DNA of 64,000 bases from an uncultured Methylophaga sp. (GTDB lineage: Bacteria; Pseudomonadota; Gammaproteobacteria; GCF-002020875), in the NCBI GenBank assembly GCA_937877715.1, contig CALEHW010000024.1, forward strand, positions 1 through 64,000. Direction: 5' to 3'. A model generated the notes under the pieces. The model was not told the origin of the DNA and searched no databases. It saw nothing but the letters and a program-made list of their open reading frames with translations. Of the stretch, positions 9,831 to 20,093 are shown one piece after another. The translations under genes were made by a program, and so were the position numbers. Numbering within the stretch: position 1 is the stretch's first letter; the number at the start of each line of letters is the position of its first letter.

Positions 9831-10487
9831 TTACTCTATGCGAGATCCGGCAACCCCTCCCTTCATCTTCAACATCCCCCTGTATATTGTCGGGAACTCC
9901 TCAACCACAGAGTTCTGTACGCTCTCTCGCTGCAGCAGCTGATCACGCCATGCGCAGACCTTGGGCAGGCCGCTGCAGGTGGTGACGGAGGCCAGTTTTT
10001 CCAGCAGATCGAGGCGCATGAAGAGGGGGGCAAATGCTGCATCCACCAGGGAGAATTGCTCCCCGTTGAAGTAGGGGCTGCTCTCAATAACCTCCTCAAG
10101 TTTCGTGAGACGCTCGGTCATGGTGGCTACAGCCTCATCGAACTCATCATGATCAGATGAGGTGTTGAGGGTGAAGATAACCTCAAGACAGGATGAGGCG
10201 TACTCAATCCAGCCGCGATTCTTTGCCCGCTGTAGTGCATCCTCAGGGTGGAGGCTCCCCTCGGTAGTCTCATCGATAAATTCACTGATTACCGCGGACT
10301 CAAATAGCACCTCACCATCCACCTTCAGTAGTGGAACCTTACCCAGGGGGGAGATCTGCAGAAACCACTCAGGAGGTTCTGCGAGGTCGATATAGGTAAT
10401 GTCATAGGAAACCTGCTTCTCTTTTAGCGCAATTACTGCGCGCTGTACGTAGGGGCAGAGTTTGAAGCTGACTAGTTCGAGATCCAT
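9831..10487 (-). CDS. Glutathione S-transferase family protein
   Basis: This 218-residue protein has the two-domain glutathione transferase layout. A thioredoxin-like N-terminal domain carries C11-P-Y-V-Q-R, which places a cysteine where omega-class enzymes and bacterial thiol transferases have their catalytic residue. The cis-proline loop GKVPLL and the glutathione-contact ESAVI follow. The C-terminal half is helical (residues about 90-210), with the FSLVDAAFAPLF N-capping region. It probably works on glutathione disulfides or conjugates; the substrate cannot be told. It is a single gene, convergent with the transporter operon. Confidence 0.88.
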   Translation of the reverse strand: MDLELVSFKLCPYVQRAVIALKEKQVSYDITYIDLAEPPEWFLQISPLGKVPLLKVDGEVLFESAVISEFIDETTEGSLHPEDALQRAKNRGWIEYASSCLEVIFTLNTSSDHDEFDEAVATMTERLTKLEEVIESSPYFNGEQFSLVDAAFAPLFMRLDLLEKLASVTTCSGLPKVCAWRDQLLQRESVQNSVVEEFPTIYRGMLKMKGGVAGSRIE

Positions 10488-10562
10488 TTTTTGTTATCCT
10501 CTCCTGTTATGAATGGTTGCGTAGATTTCTTTATTCGATTATCGGGGGCAGAGGAATTGTAA

Positions 10563-11267
10563 ATGAGTCAGTTTCGGTTGTCTCTCTCGTTGTTGATTGT
10601 CCCGGTCCTGCTGATTCCTGCCGGGTGTGTGACTGATTCGGTCAAATACAGGGAGATAGAGAGCACAGTCAATGAGTACGATATTCGCATGTTGGCCAAA
10701 TCCGACATGAGCCGGGTTGCTGAGCTTGGGCAGCGTGAGGTGCTCAAATCCCTGCGAAAGATGATGGTCCGGCTCTATGCGGCTAACCCTGAACAGCTCA
10801 GAAGGGCAGAATATCCAACCATTAAATCAAATGTGGAGCGCATTTTCGGGGGACAGATCCGCTGGAACTTTGGGGAGTTCGGTGGGGTGAGTGGGAACAG
10901 CATGCTCCATCTGTCCTTTGATGAGAGTTACAGGGGGGACCGAGTTCTGCTCTTTACCGCAGCCCTGGTCTCCATGACCATGCGCTCCTATAACGGAACC
11001 ACTGAGCTCTATATGCTGGATCAGCTTGATCCGCAGAAAATCCACAACTCTGCTCGCAACTTTGAGGTTGCGCTGAGAATGGTGGAGCAGCTGAGAACAG
11101 ATTCCGGTGAGTACTATCTTAATAGTGGTGATTACCGTATGGCCAGTCTGGTTGGAAGGGCGGTGGCTAACCAGGATTTGATGGCAATCCTGATTGCAGA
11201 CCACACCAACCGCCAGTTGACCGGGATCGTGCAGTCAGTCGCCGCAATGGTTCTGCTGCCGATATAG
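10563..11267 (+). CDS. Predicted lipoprotein of unknown function
   Basis: A 234-residue protein with a lipoprotein signal peptide: hydrophobic LSLLIVPVLLIPAG followed by cysteine at residue 22. The residues after the cysteine (VTDS) give no clear inner-membrane retention signal. The rest is a mixed helical domain with no motif I recognise, ending in a hydrophobic stretch (SVAAMVLLPI). A GAGGAATTG ribosome site lies just upstream of the ATG. It is followed by the sulfur-globule-like gene, which has its own promoter, so the two need not be co-regulated. Confidence 0.8.
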   Translation: MSQFRLSLSLLIVPVLLIPAGCVTDSVKYREIESTVNEYDIRMLAKSDMSRVAELGQREVLKSLRKMMVRLYAANPEQLRRAEYPTIKSNVERIFGGQIRWNFGEFGGVSGNSMLHLSFDESYRGDRVLLFTAALVSMTMRSYNGTTELYMLDQLDPQKIHNSARNFEVALRMVEQLRTDSGEYYLNSGDYRMASLVGRAVANQDLMAILIADHTNRQLTGIVQSVAAMVLLPI

Positions 11268-11355
11268 TTTTTATAACAGCATGAAATGCAAGGATTTATG
11301 GTGGTTTGTGGGTTGAGGTGTCTAGATTGTATGAATAACATTGCCTCGCTTTTGC

Positions 11356-11384
11356 TTGATTAAATCATGGAAAAGCAGTACAAT
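11356..11384 (+). promoter_or_regulatory. Sigma70-type promoter for the 11439 gene
   Basis: TTGATT (11356-11361) and TACAAT (11379-11384) are separated by 17 bases, a near-consensus pair. The start codon is 55 bases further on. Found by eye. Confidence 0.6.
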
Positions 11385-11438
11385 TAAAGCATTTACTGAA
11401 ACGGTTGATTAATTCAACCCTATTTGAGTCAGAACACT

Positions 11439-11999
11439 ATGAATAACCTTGTAAAAATTACCGTTGCCACCACAATCACGGCACTTTCTACCACTGCATC
11501 AGCATTTTGGAACCCAAAAGATTGGGACATGAATGATGGCTGGGGTAACAACAATGGCTCAGACCATATGCTGGCCCCATTTGGCTGGGGCAGCAAGGAT
11601 GGACGTGGCCCCTTTGGCGGCAAGAATGGTTGGGGGGCGATTGACTCTATGGCGGATAGCATGGGAGTGGGAGATGCCATGAGTGATCTCAATACCGACG
11701 TGGAGTGGGATCTGAATGTTGATACCAAGCTTAAGGGCAGAGCTCAGGCTGAGGGTAAGGGGAGTGGTGAGAATAGATCCAAGGCACGTAGCAGAGGTCG
11801 TAGTCGTAGTGACTATCGTCCCAACCGTCCAAACAGAGGCAACTACTACCCTCCGTACTATAACAGTGGCCAGGCTGCACCTTATGGATACGGTCCTGCA
11901 CCGTACGGTTATGGACCATCACCATACGGACCAATGGGACCATCGGGTCAAATGCCATTTGCCCCGGCAATGCCGCCACCTCGTCAATACCGAAGATAA
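11439..11999 (+). CDS. Sulfur-globule-like secreted structural protein
   Basis: The 186-residue protein begins with a cleavable signal peptide (residues 1-22, ending ASA). The mature N-terminus FWNPKDWDMNDGWGNNNG matches the aromatic start typical of Chromatiaceae sulfur globule proteins. An acidic central part (SDLNTDVEWDLNVDTKLKG) leads to an Arg/Ser-rich stretch and a Pro/Gly/Tyr tail with PYGYGP repeats. Such proteins coat periplasmic sulfur globules; here that role is inferred from composition and layout. The ATG at 11439 is preferred over the in-frame TTG at 11424 because it starts the signal peptide directly. A shared bidirectional terminator separates it from a second gene of this kind on the other strand. 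Confidence 0.72.
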   Translation: MNNLVKITVATTITALSTTASAFWNPKDWDMNDGWGNNNGSDHMLAPFGWGSKDGRGPFGGKNGWGAIDSMADSMGVGDAMSDLNTDVEWDLNVDTKLKGRAQAEGKGSGENRSKARSRGRSRSDYRPNRPNRGNYYPPYYNSGQAAPYGYGPAPYGYGPSPYGPMGPSGQMPFAPAMPPPRQYRR

Positions 12000-12014
12000 C
12001 TCTGTTTGAGTAAC

Positions 12015-12042
12015 AAAAAAGCCCTCGGATGAGGGCTTTTTT
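12015..12042. terminator. Bidirectional Rho-independent terminator
   Basis: Six A, GCCCTC, loop GGAT, GAGGGC and six T form a hairpin with a T run in both directions. It serves the plus-strand gene ending at 11999 and the minus-strand gene ending at 12041, whose stop codon overlaps its edge. Confidence 0.9.
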
Positions 12043-12232
12043 ATGGCTGATCTACCGCAGTTTGCTGTTTTTCATACCCCCGTTTCTTGGGGCCATCGGG
12101 ACGGTTTTTATGCTCTGAGCTGAAGCGAAAGCGCCCAGCCAGAACGCACCCCTTCATTCCTGGGTCACATGCTGTCTCCGGAACCTTTTGACAGATCCCG
12201 TTGGCTTCGTGTGGGCAACCCCAACCTCCCAT
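12041..12232 (-). CDS. Small cysteine-rich protein downstream of sulfur-globule-like gene
   Basis: This is a 63-residue protein with no signal peptide. Four cysteines are spread as C-x7-C-x7-C-x6-C over the first 30 residues (GCPHEANGIC, then ETACDPGMKGCVLAGRF), followed by a basic tail. The block CDPGMKGCVLxGRF looks familiar to me from small conserved proteins of sulfur-oxidising gammaproteobacteria, but I cannot name a family. The ATG is only six bases after the stop of the 12239-13069 gene, so the two are very likely co-transcribed. The cysteine spacing suggests a metal or redox site. Function unknown. Confidence 0.65.
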   Translation of the reverse strand: MGGWGCPHEANGICQKVPETACDPGMKGCVLAGRFRFSSEHKNRPDGPKKRGYEKQQTAVDQP

Positions 12233-12238
12233 CGGTTG

Positions 12239-13069
12239 TTACTTCTCGTTAGGGAAGTACTTGCGGTAGCGGGACGGACGCTTGCGGTCACGCATCTTGA
12301 AGTTTTCCGGTAGCAGCCAGCTCTGGTCTCCTACCTGCTCCCCGATCTCGAACGGGCTTGGCATGGAGATATTTGGCAGCTCCCAGCCACCTGGCATTCT
12401 TGGGGCATCCGCAAGGAAGTCCTCTGCCTCATGGAAGGCCTCATCCGGTGGATCAGAGAACTTGCCTGAGTCGCCCCATGGTGCACCTGGCTCCCACGGT
12501 TTGTGGTGCCATGGGTTTCCGGTGCCGGGTACGGGCCAGAAACGCATCGGGCTCATGTCCATGTTCTTGTTGTTGCCCCATGGTGGTTCCATTGTTGGTG
12601 GATTGAAAGATGGGTTGAGGCCAGGAGCGTTATACTGGTTTGGGCCAAAGTTTGGTGGGGCATAACCCATGGGTGGACCATAGGGGTTCATGCCGGGGGC
12701 ACCGTATGGGCTCATGCCCTGTGGAGGCATCATCCCGTAGGGGGCGTATCCAGGACCGGGGCCTGGGCCGTAAGGTGACATGCCACGGGGAGGCATCATT
12801 CCATAGGGGGTGTATCCAGGGCCGCGGGGTGACATGCTACGGGGAGGCATCATTCCATAGGGTATGCCGCGACCACCATATGGCATCATCGGGGGGCGAC
12901 TCTGGGGACGGCTTCTTCTAGCGGGTGCAGCTTGCTGTTGTGGTGCAGCGGTAATTGCCTGCTCTGTTGCATTCACTTCACTGTTTTCTTCGGCAATAAC
13001 CGGCGTTACCATGGCGCTGGCCACAATTGCACTGATAGCCGTGCTCGTAACAAGATTCAATTTTTTCAT
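12239..13069 (-). CDS. Secreted proline/glycine/methionine-rich repeat protein, sulfur-globule-like
   Basis: A 276-residue protein with a signal peptide (residues 1-26, MKKLNLVTSTAISAIVASAM to VIA). The mature part opens with a Gln/Ala/Arg linker. A repeat zone follows, built on PYGMMPPxxMSPxGxG (three copies), then NPYGPPMGYAPP and Trp-rich segments such as EPPWGNNKNMDM. The C-terminal 70 residues are less repetitive and end basic. Composition and neighbourhood suggest an envelope protein of sulfur globules or a related extracytoplasmic scaffold; this is inference. The start at 13069 has AAGAGG upstream and begins the signal peptide. A longer frame from 13153 would add 28 unlikely residues. 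Confidence 0.75.
   Translation of the reverse strand: MKKLNLVTSTAISAIVASAMVTPVIAEENSEVNATEQAITAAPQQQAAPARRSRPQSRPPMMPYGGRGIPYGMMPPRSMSPRGPGYTPYGMMPPRGMSPYGPGPGPGYAPYGMMPPQGMSPYGAPGMNPYGPPMGYAPPNFGPNQYNAPGLNPSFNPPTMEPPWGNNKNMDMSPMRFWPVPGTGNPWHHKPWEPGAPWGDSGKFSDPPDEAFHEAEDFLADAPRMPGGWELPNISMPSPFEIGEQVGDQSWLLPENFKMRDRKRPSRYRKYFPNEK
12700..12870 (-). repeat. In-frame tandem repeats coding PYGMMPPxxMSPxG
   Basis: Three imperfect direct repeats share the DNA core GGAGGCATCAT (plus strand) at about 12723, 12789 and 12843, with periods of 66 and 54 bases, both multiples of three. Length changes here would keep the frame, so copy number can vary without breaking the protein. Confidence 0.75.
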
Positions 13070-13119
13070 GAAAACCTCTTGGGTTTGGAGTTTCAAATAT
13101 ATAGTTGTGATATCCGCCC

Positions 13120-13148
13120 ATGATACCATGAAAACGGGTGAGAAACAA
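13120..13148 (-). promoter_or_regulatory. Sigma70-type promoter for the 12239-13069 gene
   Basis: Read on the minus strand, TTGTTT (13148-13143) and TATCAT (13125-13120) are 17 bases apart. The start codon is about 50 bases downstream. A perfect inverted repeat touches the upstream edge of the -35 hexamer. Confidence 0.6.
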
Positions 13149-13203
13149 TTCAATTGAGCAATTGAATACTATTGATAAAAACATCAATATGGTGCTGGAG
13201 CAC
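13148..13203. repeat. Cluster of three short perfect inverted repeats upstream of the minus-strand promoter
   Basis: ATTCAATTG/CAATTGAAT (13148-13167, 2-base spacer), TATTGAT/ATCAATA (13170-13189, 6-base spacer) and GTGCT/AGCAC (13192-13203, 2-base spacer) follow one another. The first abuts the -35 hexamer and could be an operator. The others lie between it and the gdhA stop and could instead weaken read-through from gdhA. Confidence 0.5.
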
Positions 13204-13230
13204 TATGTTGAGGTGCGGCTATCAACAATC

Positions 13231-14475
13231 TCAGGTTAGGCGCCCACGTATGGCTACTGCATCCGCCACCCTGTTTATTGCCAGCATAAATGCTGCGGTA
13301 CGATAGGAGAGCTCCTCTCTGGAATGGGCAAGTGCAATAACCTCATAGAGTGCGTCGACCAGTTTTTTCTCCAGTTTGTTGTTTACCTCCTCCTCTTCCC
13401 AGTAATGTCGCTGTAGATTCTGTACCCACTCGTAATAGGAGGCAATTACACCGCCTGCGTTGGCGAGGATGTCGGGAATTACCGGGATATTCTTGTTGCG
13501 GAGAATTTCGTCTGCAGTAGGGGTGGTGGGGCCGTTAGCTGCCTCAACTACCATCTTGCATTGCAGGCTGTTGGCATTCATCTTGTGAATAATTCCTCCC
13601 AGTGCGGCGGGGATCAGGAAGTCACAAGGGGTGCAGAGCAGTGTTCCCTGGTCAATGGTTTTAGTCTTGGCAAAGCCGTGGATGGATCCGTTCTCTCTCT
13701 TGTATTCCAAGAGTGATGGTATATCGATTCCTTCCGGATCCAGGATTCCGCCCTCATGGTCACTGACGGCTATCACCCTGCAACCAGCCTGGTGAAGGTT
13801 TTGTGCCGCCCAGCTTCCAACATTGCCAAGGCCTTGGATGACGATTGTGGCATCTTCAAGTGGGATCCCCCGGTATTTGGCAATCTCTCGGAGAATGATA
13901 GAGACCCCATATCCGGTTGCTGCCTCTCTGCCTCTGGAGCCGCCAAGGCTGATCGGTTTGCCTGTAACAATTCCAGGGGTGTAGCCATGGGTCTGGCTGT
14001 ATTCATCCATGAACCAGGCCATGATCTGGGCGTTGGTGTTTACATCGGGGGCTGGAATATCGGTCTGGACACCAATTATCGGGCTGATGGCGCGAACAAA
14101 TTTTCTGGTTAGTTGTTCAAGCTCACGGGATGAGAGCTCTTTGGGGTCTACCTGAATCCCGCCTTTTCCTCCCCCGAATGGGATATCGACCAGCGCGGTC
14201 TTGAAGGTCATTAGGGCGGAGAGAGCGCGAATTTCGTCTATATCAACACGTGGGTGAAAGCGTAGCCCTCCCTTGAATGGGCCGCGGGCATTATTGTGCT
14301 GGATCCTGTAGCCATGGAGCATCATCAGTGAGCCATCATCACGGATTAGCGGAAGTTCCACGCTCAGCTCACGGTCTGGATATTTCAGCAGCTTGGCAAG
14401 ATTCTCCTCCAGTTCCAATTCATGGCTTGCCCGATCGAACTGATCGCAGTAGGCGTTAAAGTTGTTGATCTCCAT
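13231..14475 (-). CDS. gdhA: Glutamate dehydrogenase (Glu/Leu/Phe/Val dehydrogenase family)
   Basis: This 414-residue enzyme interconverts glutamate and 2-oxoglutarate plus ammonia with NAD(P). The N-terminal substrate domain carries the glutamate-binding RGPFKGGLRFHP and the catalytic-lysine block PFGGGKGGIQVDP (lysine near residue 104). The Rossmann domain has GLGNVGSWAA near residue 215. The length and the short N-terminus match the RocG/GudB-type catabolic group more than the 450-residue E. coli GdhA. Cofactor preference cannot be read with confidence. The gene begins 26 bases after nfo on the same strand, so they may share a transcript. Confidence 0.93.
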   Translation of the reverse strand: MEINNFNAYCDQFDRASHELELEENLAKLLKYPDRELSVELPLIRDDGSLMMLHGYRIQHNNARGPFKGGLRFHPRVDIDEIRALSALMTFKTALVDIPFGGGKGGIQVDPKELSSRELEQLTRKFVRAISPIIGVQTDIPAPDVNTNAQIMAWFMDEYSQTHGYTPGIVTGKPISLGGSRGREAATGYGVSIILREIAKYRGIPLEDATIVIQGLGNVGSWAAQNLHQAGCRVIAVSDHEGGILDPEGIDIPSLLEYKRENGSIHGFAKTKTIDQGTLLCTPCDFLIPAALGGIIHKMNANSLQCKMVVEAANGPTTPTADEILRNKNIPVIPDILANAGGVIASYYEWVQNLQRHYWEEEEVNNKLEKKLVDALYEVIALAHSREELSYRTAAFMLAINRVADAVAIRGRLT

Positions 14476-14501
14476 TGAGCTTCTCGTTTGGGTGTCTGTG
14501 G

Positions 14502-15350
14502 TTAATCTGGCCTTATCATGTCATATAGTAGTTCAATTTCCTCTCTCCAGATATCACTATTGATGGTCTCCAGCACCATCGGGATCTCATCAATTCTCTC
14601 ATCGTTCATGATCATCTGGAATGGCCCTGGCCCCATGTTCCCTTTGCCAATACTGTGGTGGCGATCAACTCGGCTGGCAAACTCCGATTTGCAGTCATTG
14701 ATGTGCATACCACGCAGATAGTTGAAGCCAACAATCTCGTCAAACTCATTCATGGTTGCCGTGTAGTTGTCGGCTGTTCGCAGATCATATCCTGCGGCAA
14801 AGGTGTGGCAGGTATCTATGCATACTCCAATCCTGGTTTTGTCCTCAACCCGGTCAATAATATGTGCGAGATGCTCGAATCGGTGCCCCAGGTTGGAGCC
14901 TTGGCCAGCGGTATTTTCAATCACCGCGGTAACCCCGGTGGTTTGGTCCAGCGCCAGGTTAATGGAGTCGGCGATCTGGTCAAGGCACTCCTCCTCGCTA
15001 CTTTTGCGCAGATGGCTACCGGGGTGAAAGTTGAGCAGGGTAAGGCCAAGTTGATGGCAGCGTTCCAACTCATCGATAAACGCATTGAGTGACTTTTCGC
15101 GTGGCTCCGCCTCTGGGTGCCCCAGGTTGATCAGATAACTGTCGTGTGGCAGAACTTGGTCCGAGGTATAACCATACTGTTCCATCGCGGTGTGAAAGCC
15201 ATCGATCTGCTCTGTGGTGAGTGGTTTCGCCCGCCACTGACGCTGATTTTTGGTAAACAGGGCAAAGGCCCTGGCGCCGATATTGTGGGCATTTTCAGGG
15301 GCATTTTGCACTCCTCCGGCGGTACTGACGTGTGCGCCAATCCATTTCAT
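14502..15350 (-). CDS. nfo: Endonuclease IV (AP endonuclease)
   Basis: Endonuclease IV cuts DNA 5' to abasic sites in base excision repair. The 282-residue protein has the family N-terminus [14 protein letters not shown] and the zinc-ligand motifs: [66 protein letters not shown] and a glutamate near the end in MVLETINSD. All metal-binding histidines, aspartates and glutamates expected from the family are visible. The size equals E. coli Nfo (285). It is divergent from queA across about 150 bases. Confidence 0.97.
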   Translation of the reverse strand: MKWIGAHVSTAGGVQNAPENAHNIGARAFALFTKNQRQWRAKPLTTEQIDGFHTAMEQYGYTSDQVLPHDSYLINLGHPEAEPREKSLNAFIDELERCHQLGLTLLNFHPGSHLRKSSEEECLDQIADSINLALDQTTGVTAVIENTAGQGSNLGHRFEHLAHIIDRVEDKTRIGVCIDTCHTFAAGYDLRTADNYTATMNEFDEIVGFNYLRGMHINDCKSEFASRVDRHHSIGKGNMGPGPFQMIMNDERIDEIPMVLETINSDIWREEIELLYDMIRPD

Positions 15351-15501
15351 GACTAAAGATACTCGTGGTTGTGAAGGTAGCTATTCTGCCATGGAATTGG
15401 GTGCGGCACAGCAGCTGGGGAGGTGGTTGAGGTGAGATGCTGGTCTGTACCGGTAAATTGCGAGTGTGATTTTGTCTTCTCTGAGAGTATCCTAGCGCGC
15501 C

Positions 15502-17633
<2,132 letters not shown>

Positions 17634-17763
17634 ATCCATATTGGGAACAAGGAGTTGTGCCATATGCCAATTTTTTAAGCGGGGGTTTGGGCTCAACAGA
17701 TAGCTCGAAATAGGGGAGGGAGTAAGGTACTATTCCCCGCTGTTTAGACAAAGGAGTGTTGCA

Positions 17764-18099
17764 ATGAGTTTTATAGTTTCTGATGCGATGGCGCAGGCGG
17801 CTGGAGCGGGTGCAGAGCAGACACCAGCATGGACCGGTCTTCTACCAATGGTCATTCTTTTTGTGATCTTCTATTTCCTGTTGATTCGTCCTCAACAGAA
17901 GAAGGCCAAGGAGCACCGTACCATGGTAGAGGAGCTTTCCAAGGGAGATGAGGCGGTAACCACCGGCGGAATTCTTGGAAAGATTCGCAAGGTTGGAGAG
18001 AATTTTGTCGATCTTGAGGTGGCTGACGGGGTAACTCTGACTATTCAGAAAGGCCAGATTGGACAGCTGATGCCCAAGGGAACCCTGAAATCAAACTAA
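17764..18099 (+). CDS. yajC: Sec translocon accessory subunit YajC
   Basis: YajC is a small inner-membrane partner of SecDF. The 111-residue protein has one membrane segment (about residues 28-45, MVILFVIFYFLLI) followed by the diagnostic RPQQKKAKEH and the cytoplasmic GDEAVTTGGILGKI motif. AAAGGAG lies 8 bases before the ATG. secD follows after 16 bases. Confidence 0.96.
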   Translation: MSFIVSDAMAQAAGAGAEQTPAWTGLLPMVILFVIFYFLLIRPQQKKAKEHRTMVEELSKGDEAVTTGGILGKIRKVGENFVDLEVADGVTLTIQKGQIGQLMPKGTLKSN

Positions 18100-18115
18100 C
18101 GGATGACCGCCTGTC

Positions 18116-19978
18116 ATGATTAACCAATATCCACTCTGGAAGTATCTGCTGGTTGCACTTATTGTGCTGGTTGCTGCGCTCTATGCACTACCGAACATAT
18201 ACGGTGAGGATCCTGCAGTTCAGATCTCTCTCGCAGAGCGTGGAGAGATGCCCTCGATAACCGGTTCACGGGTTGAGAATCTATTGCAACAGAGGGGAGT
18301 TCCATTCAAATCGGTGGGAGATGAGGGCGGTAAGCTGCTTGCTCGCTTCAACAATACAGAGGATCAACTGGTTGGATTGGAGTGGATTCGTGAAGAGCTG
18401 GGTGATGCCTACATTACCGCACTGAACCTTGCCCAGACCACTCCGTCATGGCTCCGCTCTCTCGGCGGCGAGCCGATGTATCTTGGTCTCGATCTTCGAG
18501 GAGGTGTCCACTTCCTGATGGAGGTTGACATGGATGAGGCGATCATCAAGGCAGAACAGCGTTATGTAAGTGATCTCAGGGTCATCCTGCGCAAGGAGAA
18601 GATCCGCTACAAGAGTATCGGACGTGGTAGTGAGGGTGGTGTTGTCCTGCGCTTTGCCAATAGTGGAGCCAGAGAGGTTGCGGTTGAACGCATCAGTCAG
18701 GAGTATCCGCGGTTAATCGGTGCAGAGCAGGAGGTGGATGGGTTTCCAGCGCTACTGCTGACAATCGGACAGCAGGAGATTGAGGAGACCCGCAAGTTTG
18801 CGCTACAGCAGAATATCACCACTCTGAGAAACCGGGTCAATGAGCTTGGAGTGGCAGAGCCGGTAATCCAGCAGCAGGGCAAGACCAGGATTGTGGTGCA
18901 ACTGCCGGGGGTACAGGATACGGCGCGTGCCAAGGAGATTCTTGGTGCCACCGCAACTCTGGAGTTCCGTTTGGTGGCTGAGGGGCATGACCCCTATGAG
19001 GCGGCCGAACAGGGACGAGTACCAGCCGGTGCACTGTTGTATAAAGAGCGAGACGGAACTCCGGTTCTGTTGAAGCGACGGGTGCTGCTTACCGGTGATT
19101 CTGTGATTGATGCCTCCTCCGGAATTGAGCAGCAGTCTGGAAGTGCAGCGGTATTCATCACCCTGGACGGTAAGGGCGCCCGCAGGATGTCCAATGGTAC
19201 CCGTGACAATATCGGCAAGCGTATGGCTGTGGTCTTTATCGAGACCAAGATGGAGACTCAGCTCAAGGGTGGGGAGCGAGTACGGGTGCGTACCAAGAAG
19301 CAGGAGGTGATCAACGTTGCAGTGATTCGTGATCAGCTCGGCAAGCGTTTTCAGGTGACCGGCCTGGATAGTACTGAGGAGGCACGTGATCTTGCGCTAC
19401 TGCTTCGAGCTGGTGCACTGGCGGTGCCGATGGAGATTGTCGAGGAGCGTACGGTTGGACCTAGTTTGGGACAGGATAATATCGACAAGGGGTTCCTCTC
19501 GGTAATGATTGGCTTTGTTCTGGTGCTGATATTCATGGCTATCTACTACAGGGTATTTGGGTTGGTTGCCAACCTCGCGCTATCACTTAACCTGATTCTT
19601 ATTGTGGCGGTGCTATCACTGATTCAGGCAACCCTGACCCTGCCGGGTATTGCCGGTATTGTGTTGACAGTGGGCATGGCGGTGGATGCCAACGTGTTGG
19701 TCTTTGAACGTATCCGTGAAGAGCTGCGTAACGGCAACTCCCCACAGGCGAGCATCCATGCCGGTTATGACAAGGCATTCTCGACCATCATGGATGCCAA
19801 TGTCACCACCCTGATCGCGGCCATTGTCCTCTTTGCATTCGGCACCGGCCCCATCAAGGGATTCGCAGTTACCCTGTCAATCGGTATCATCACCTCGATG
19901 TTTACCACAATTATGGGGACACGTGCTGTAATCAACCTGATCTATGGTGGTCGCAAGATCAAGAAGTTGTCGATTTGA
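18116..19978 (+). CDS. secD: Protein translocase subunit SecD
   Basis: SecD uses the proton motive force to pull preproteins through SecYEG. The 620-residue protein has an N-terminal membrane segment (about 8-28), a large periplasmic domain with the family motif LGLDLRGGVHFLMEVD (about 122-137), and a C-terminal block of five membrane segments. That block contains the conserved AGALAVPMEIVEERTVGPSLG and the fourth-segment region GMAVDANVLVFERIREE, with the proton-relay aspartate. It shares an operon with yajC upstream and secF downstream, but the gap before secF is unusually long (115 bases). Confidence 0.97.
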   Translation: MINQYPLWKYLLVALIVLVAALYALPNIYGEDPAVQISLAERGEMPSITGSRVENLLQQRGVPFKSVGDEGGKLLARFNNTEDQLVGLEWIREELGDAYITALNLAQTTPSWLRSLGGEPMYLGLDLRGGVHFLMEVDMDEAIIKAEQRYVSDLRVILRKEKIRYKSIGRGSEGGVVLRFANSGAREVAVERISQEYPRLIGAEQEVDGFPALLLTIGQQEIEETRKFALQQNITTLRNRVNELGVAEPVIQQQGKTRIVVQLPGVQDTARAKEILGATATLEFRLVAEGHDPYEAAEQGRVPAGALLYKERDGTPVLLKRRVLLTGDSVIDASSGIEQQSGSAAVFITLDGKGARRMSNGTRDNIGKRMAVVFIETKMETQLKGGERVRVRTKKQEVINVAVIRDQLGKRFQVTGLDSTEEARDLALLLRAGALAVPMEIVEERTVGPSLGQDNIDKGFLSVMIGFVLVLIFMAIYYRVFGLVANLALSLNLILIVAVLSLIQATLTLPGIAGIVLTVGMAVDANVLVFERIREELRNGNSPQASIHAGYDKAFSTIMDANVTTLIAAIVLFAFGTGPIKGFAVTLSIGIITSMFTTIMGTRAVINLIYGGRKIKKLSI

Positions 19979-19993
19979 ATAATATATCCGTCA

Positions 19994-20011
19994 TTCTCAC
20001 GAAGGTGAGAA
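19994..20011. repeat. REP-like hairpin in the secD-secF spacer
   Basis: TTCTCAC and GTGAGAA pair perfectly around a GAAG loop. The preceding CGTCA makes it resemble the common gammaproteobacterial REP pattern CGTCATTCCCGCGAAAGCGGG. It sits in a 115-base gap where related operons have only a few bases. With no T run it does not look like a terminator. Confidence 0.4.
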
Positions 20012-20093
20012 ACGAAGTAACCGGGGCACGAGGCGGATGTATCGTCTCCTGTAGATGTGCAACACCCGGGGCGGTTATCCAGGAGCAATAAAC

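Noticed and set aside
12239-13157. Plus-strand open frames of up to 127 codons opposite the repeat protein gene
   Set aside because: They are rich in Gly, His and Trp because they mirror the Pro/Met/Tyr repeats. The minus-strand gene has a signal peptide, ribosome site and promoter.
13170-13189. FNR/ANR-type box (TTGAT...ATCAA) upstream of the repeat protein gene
   Set aside because: The spacer between the half sites is six bases, while FNR sites have four. Listed only as an inverted repeat.
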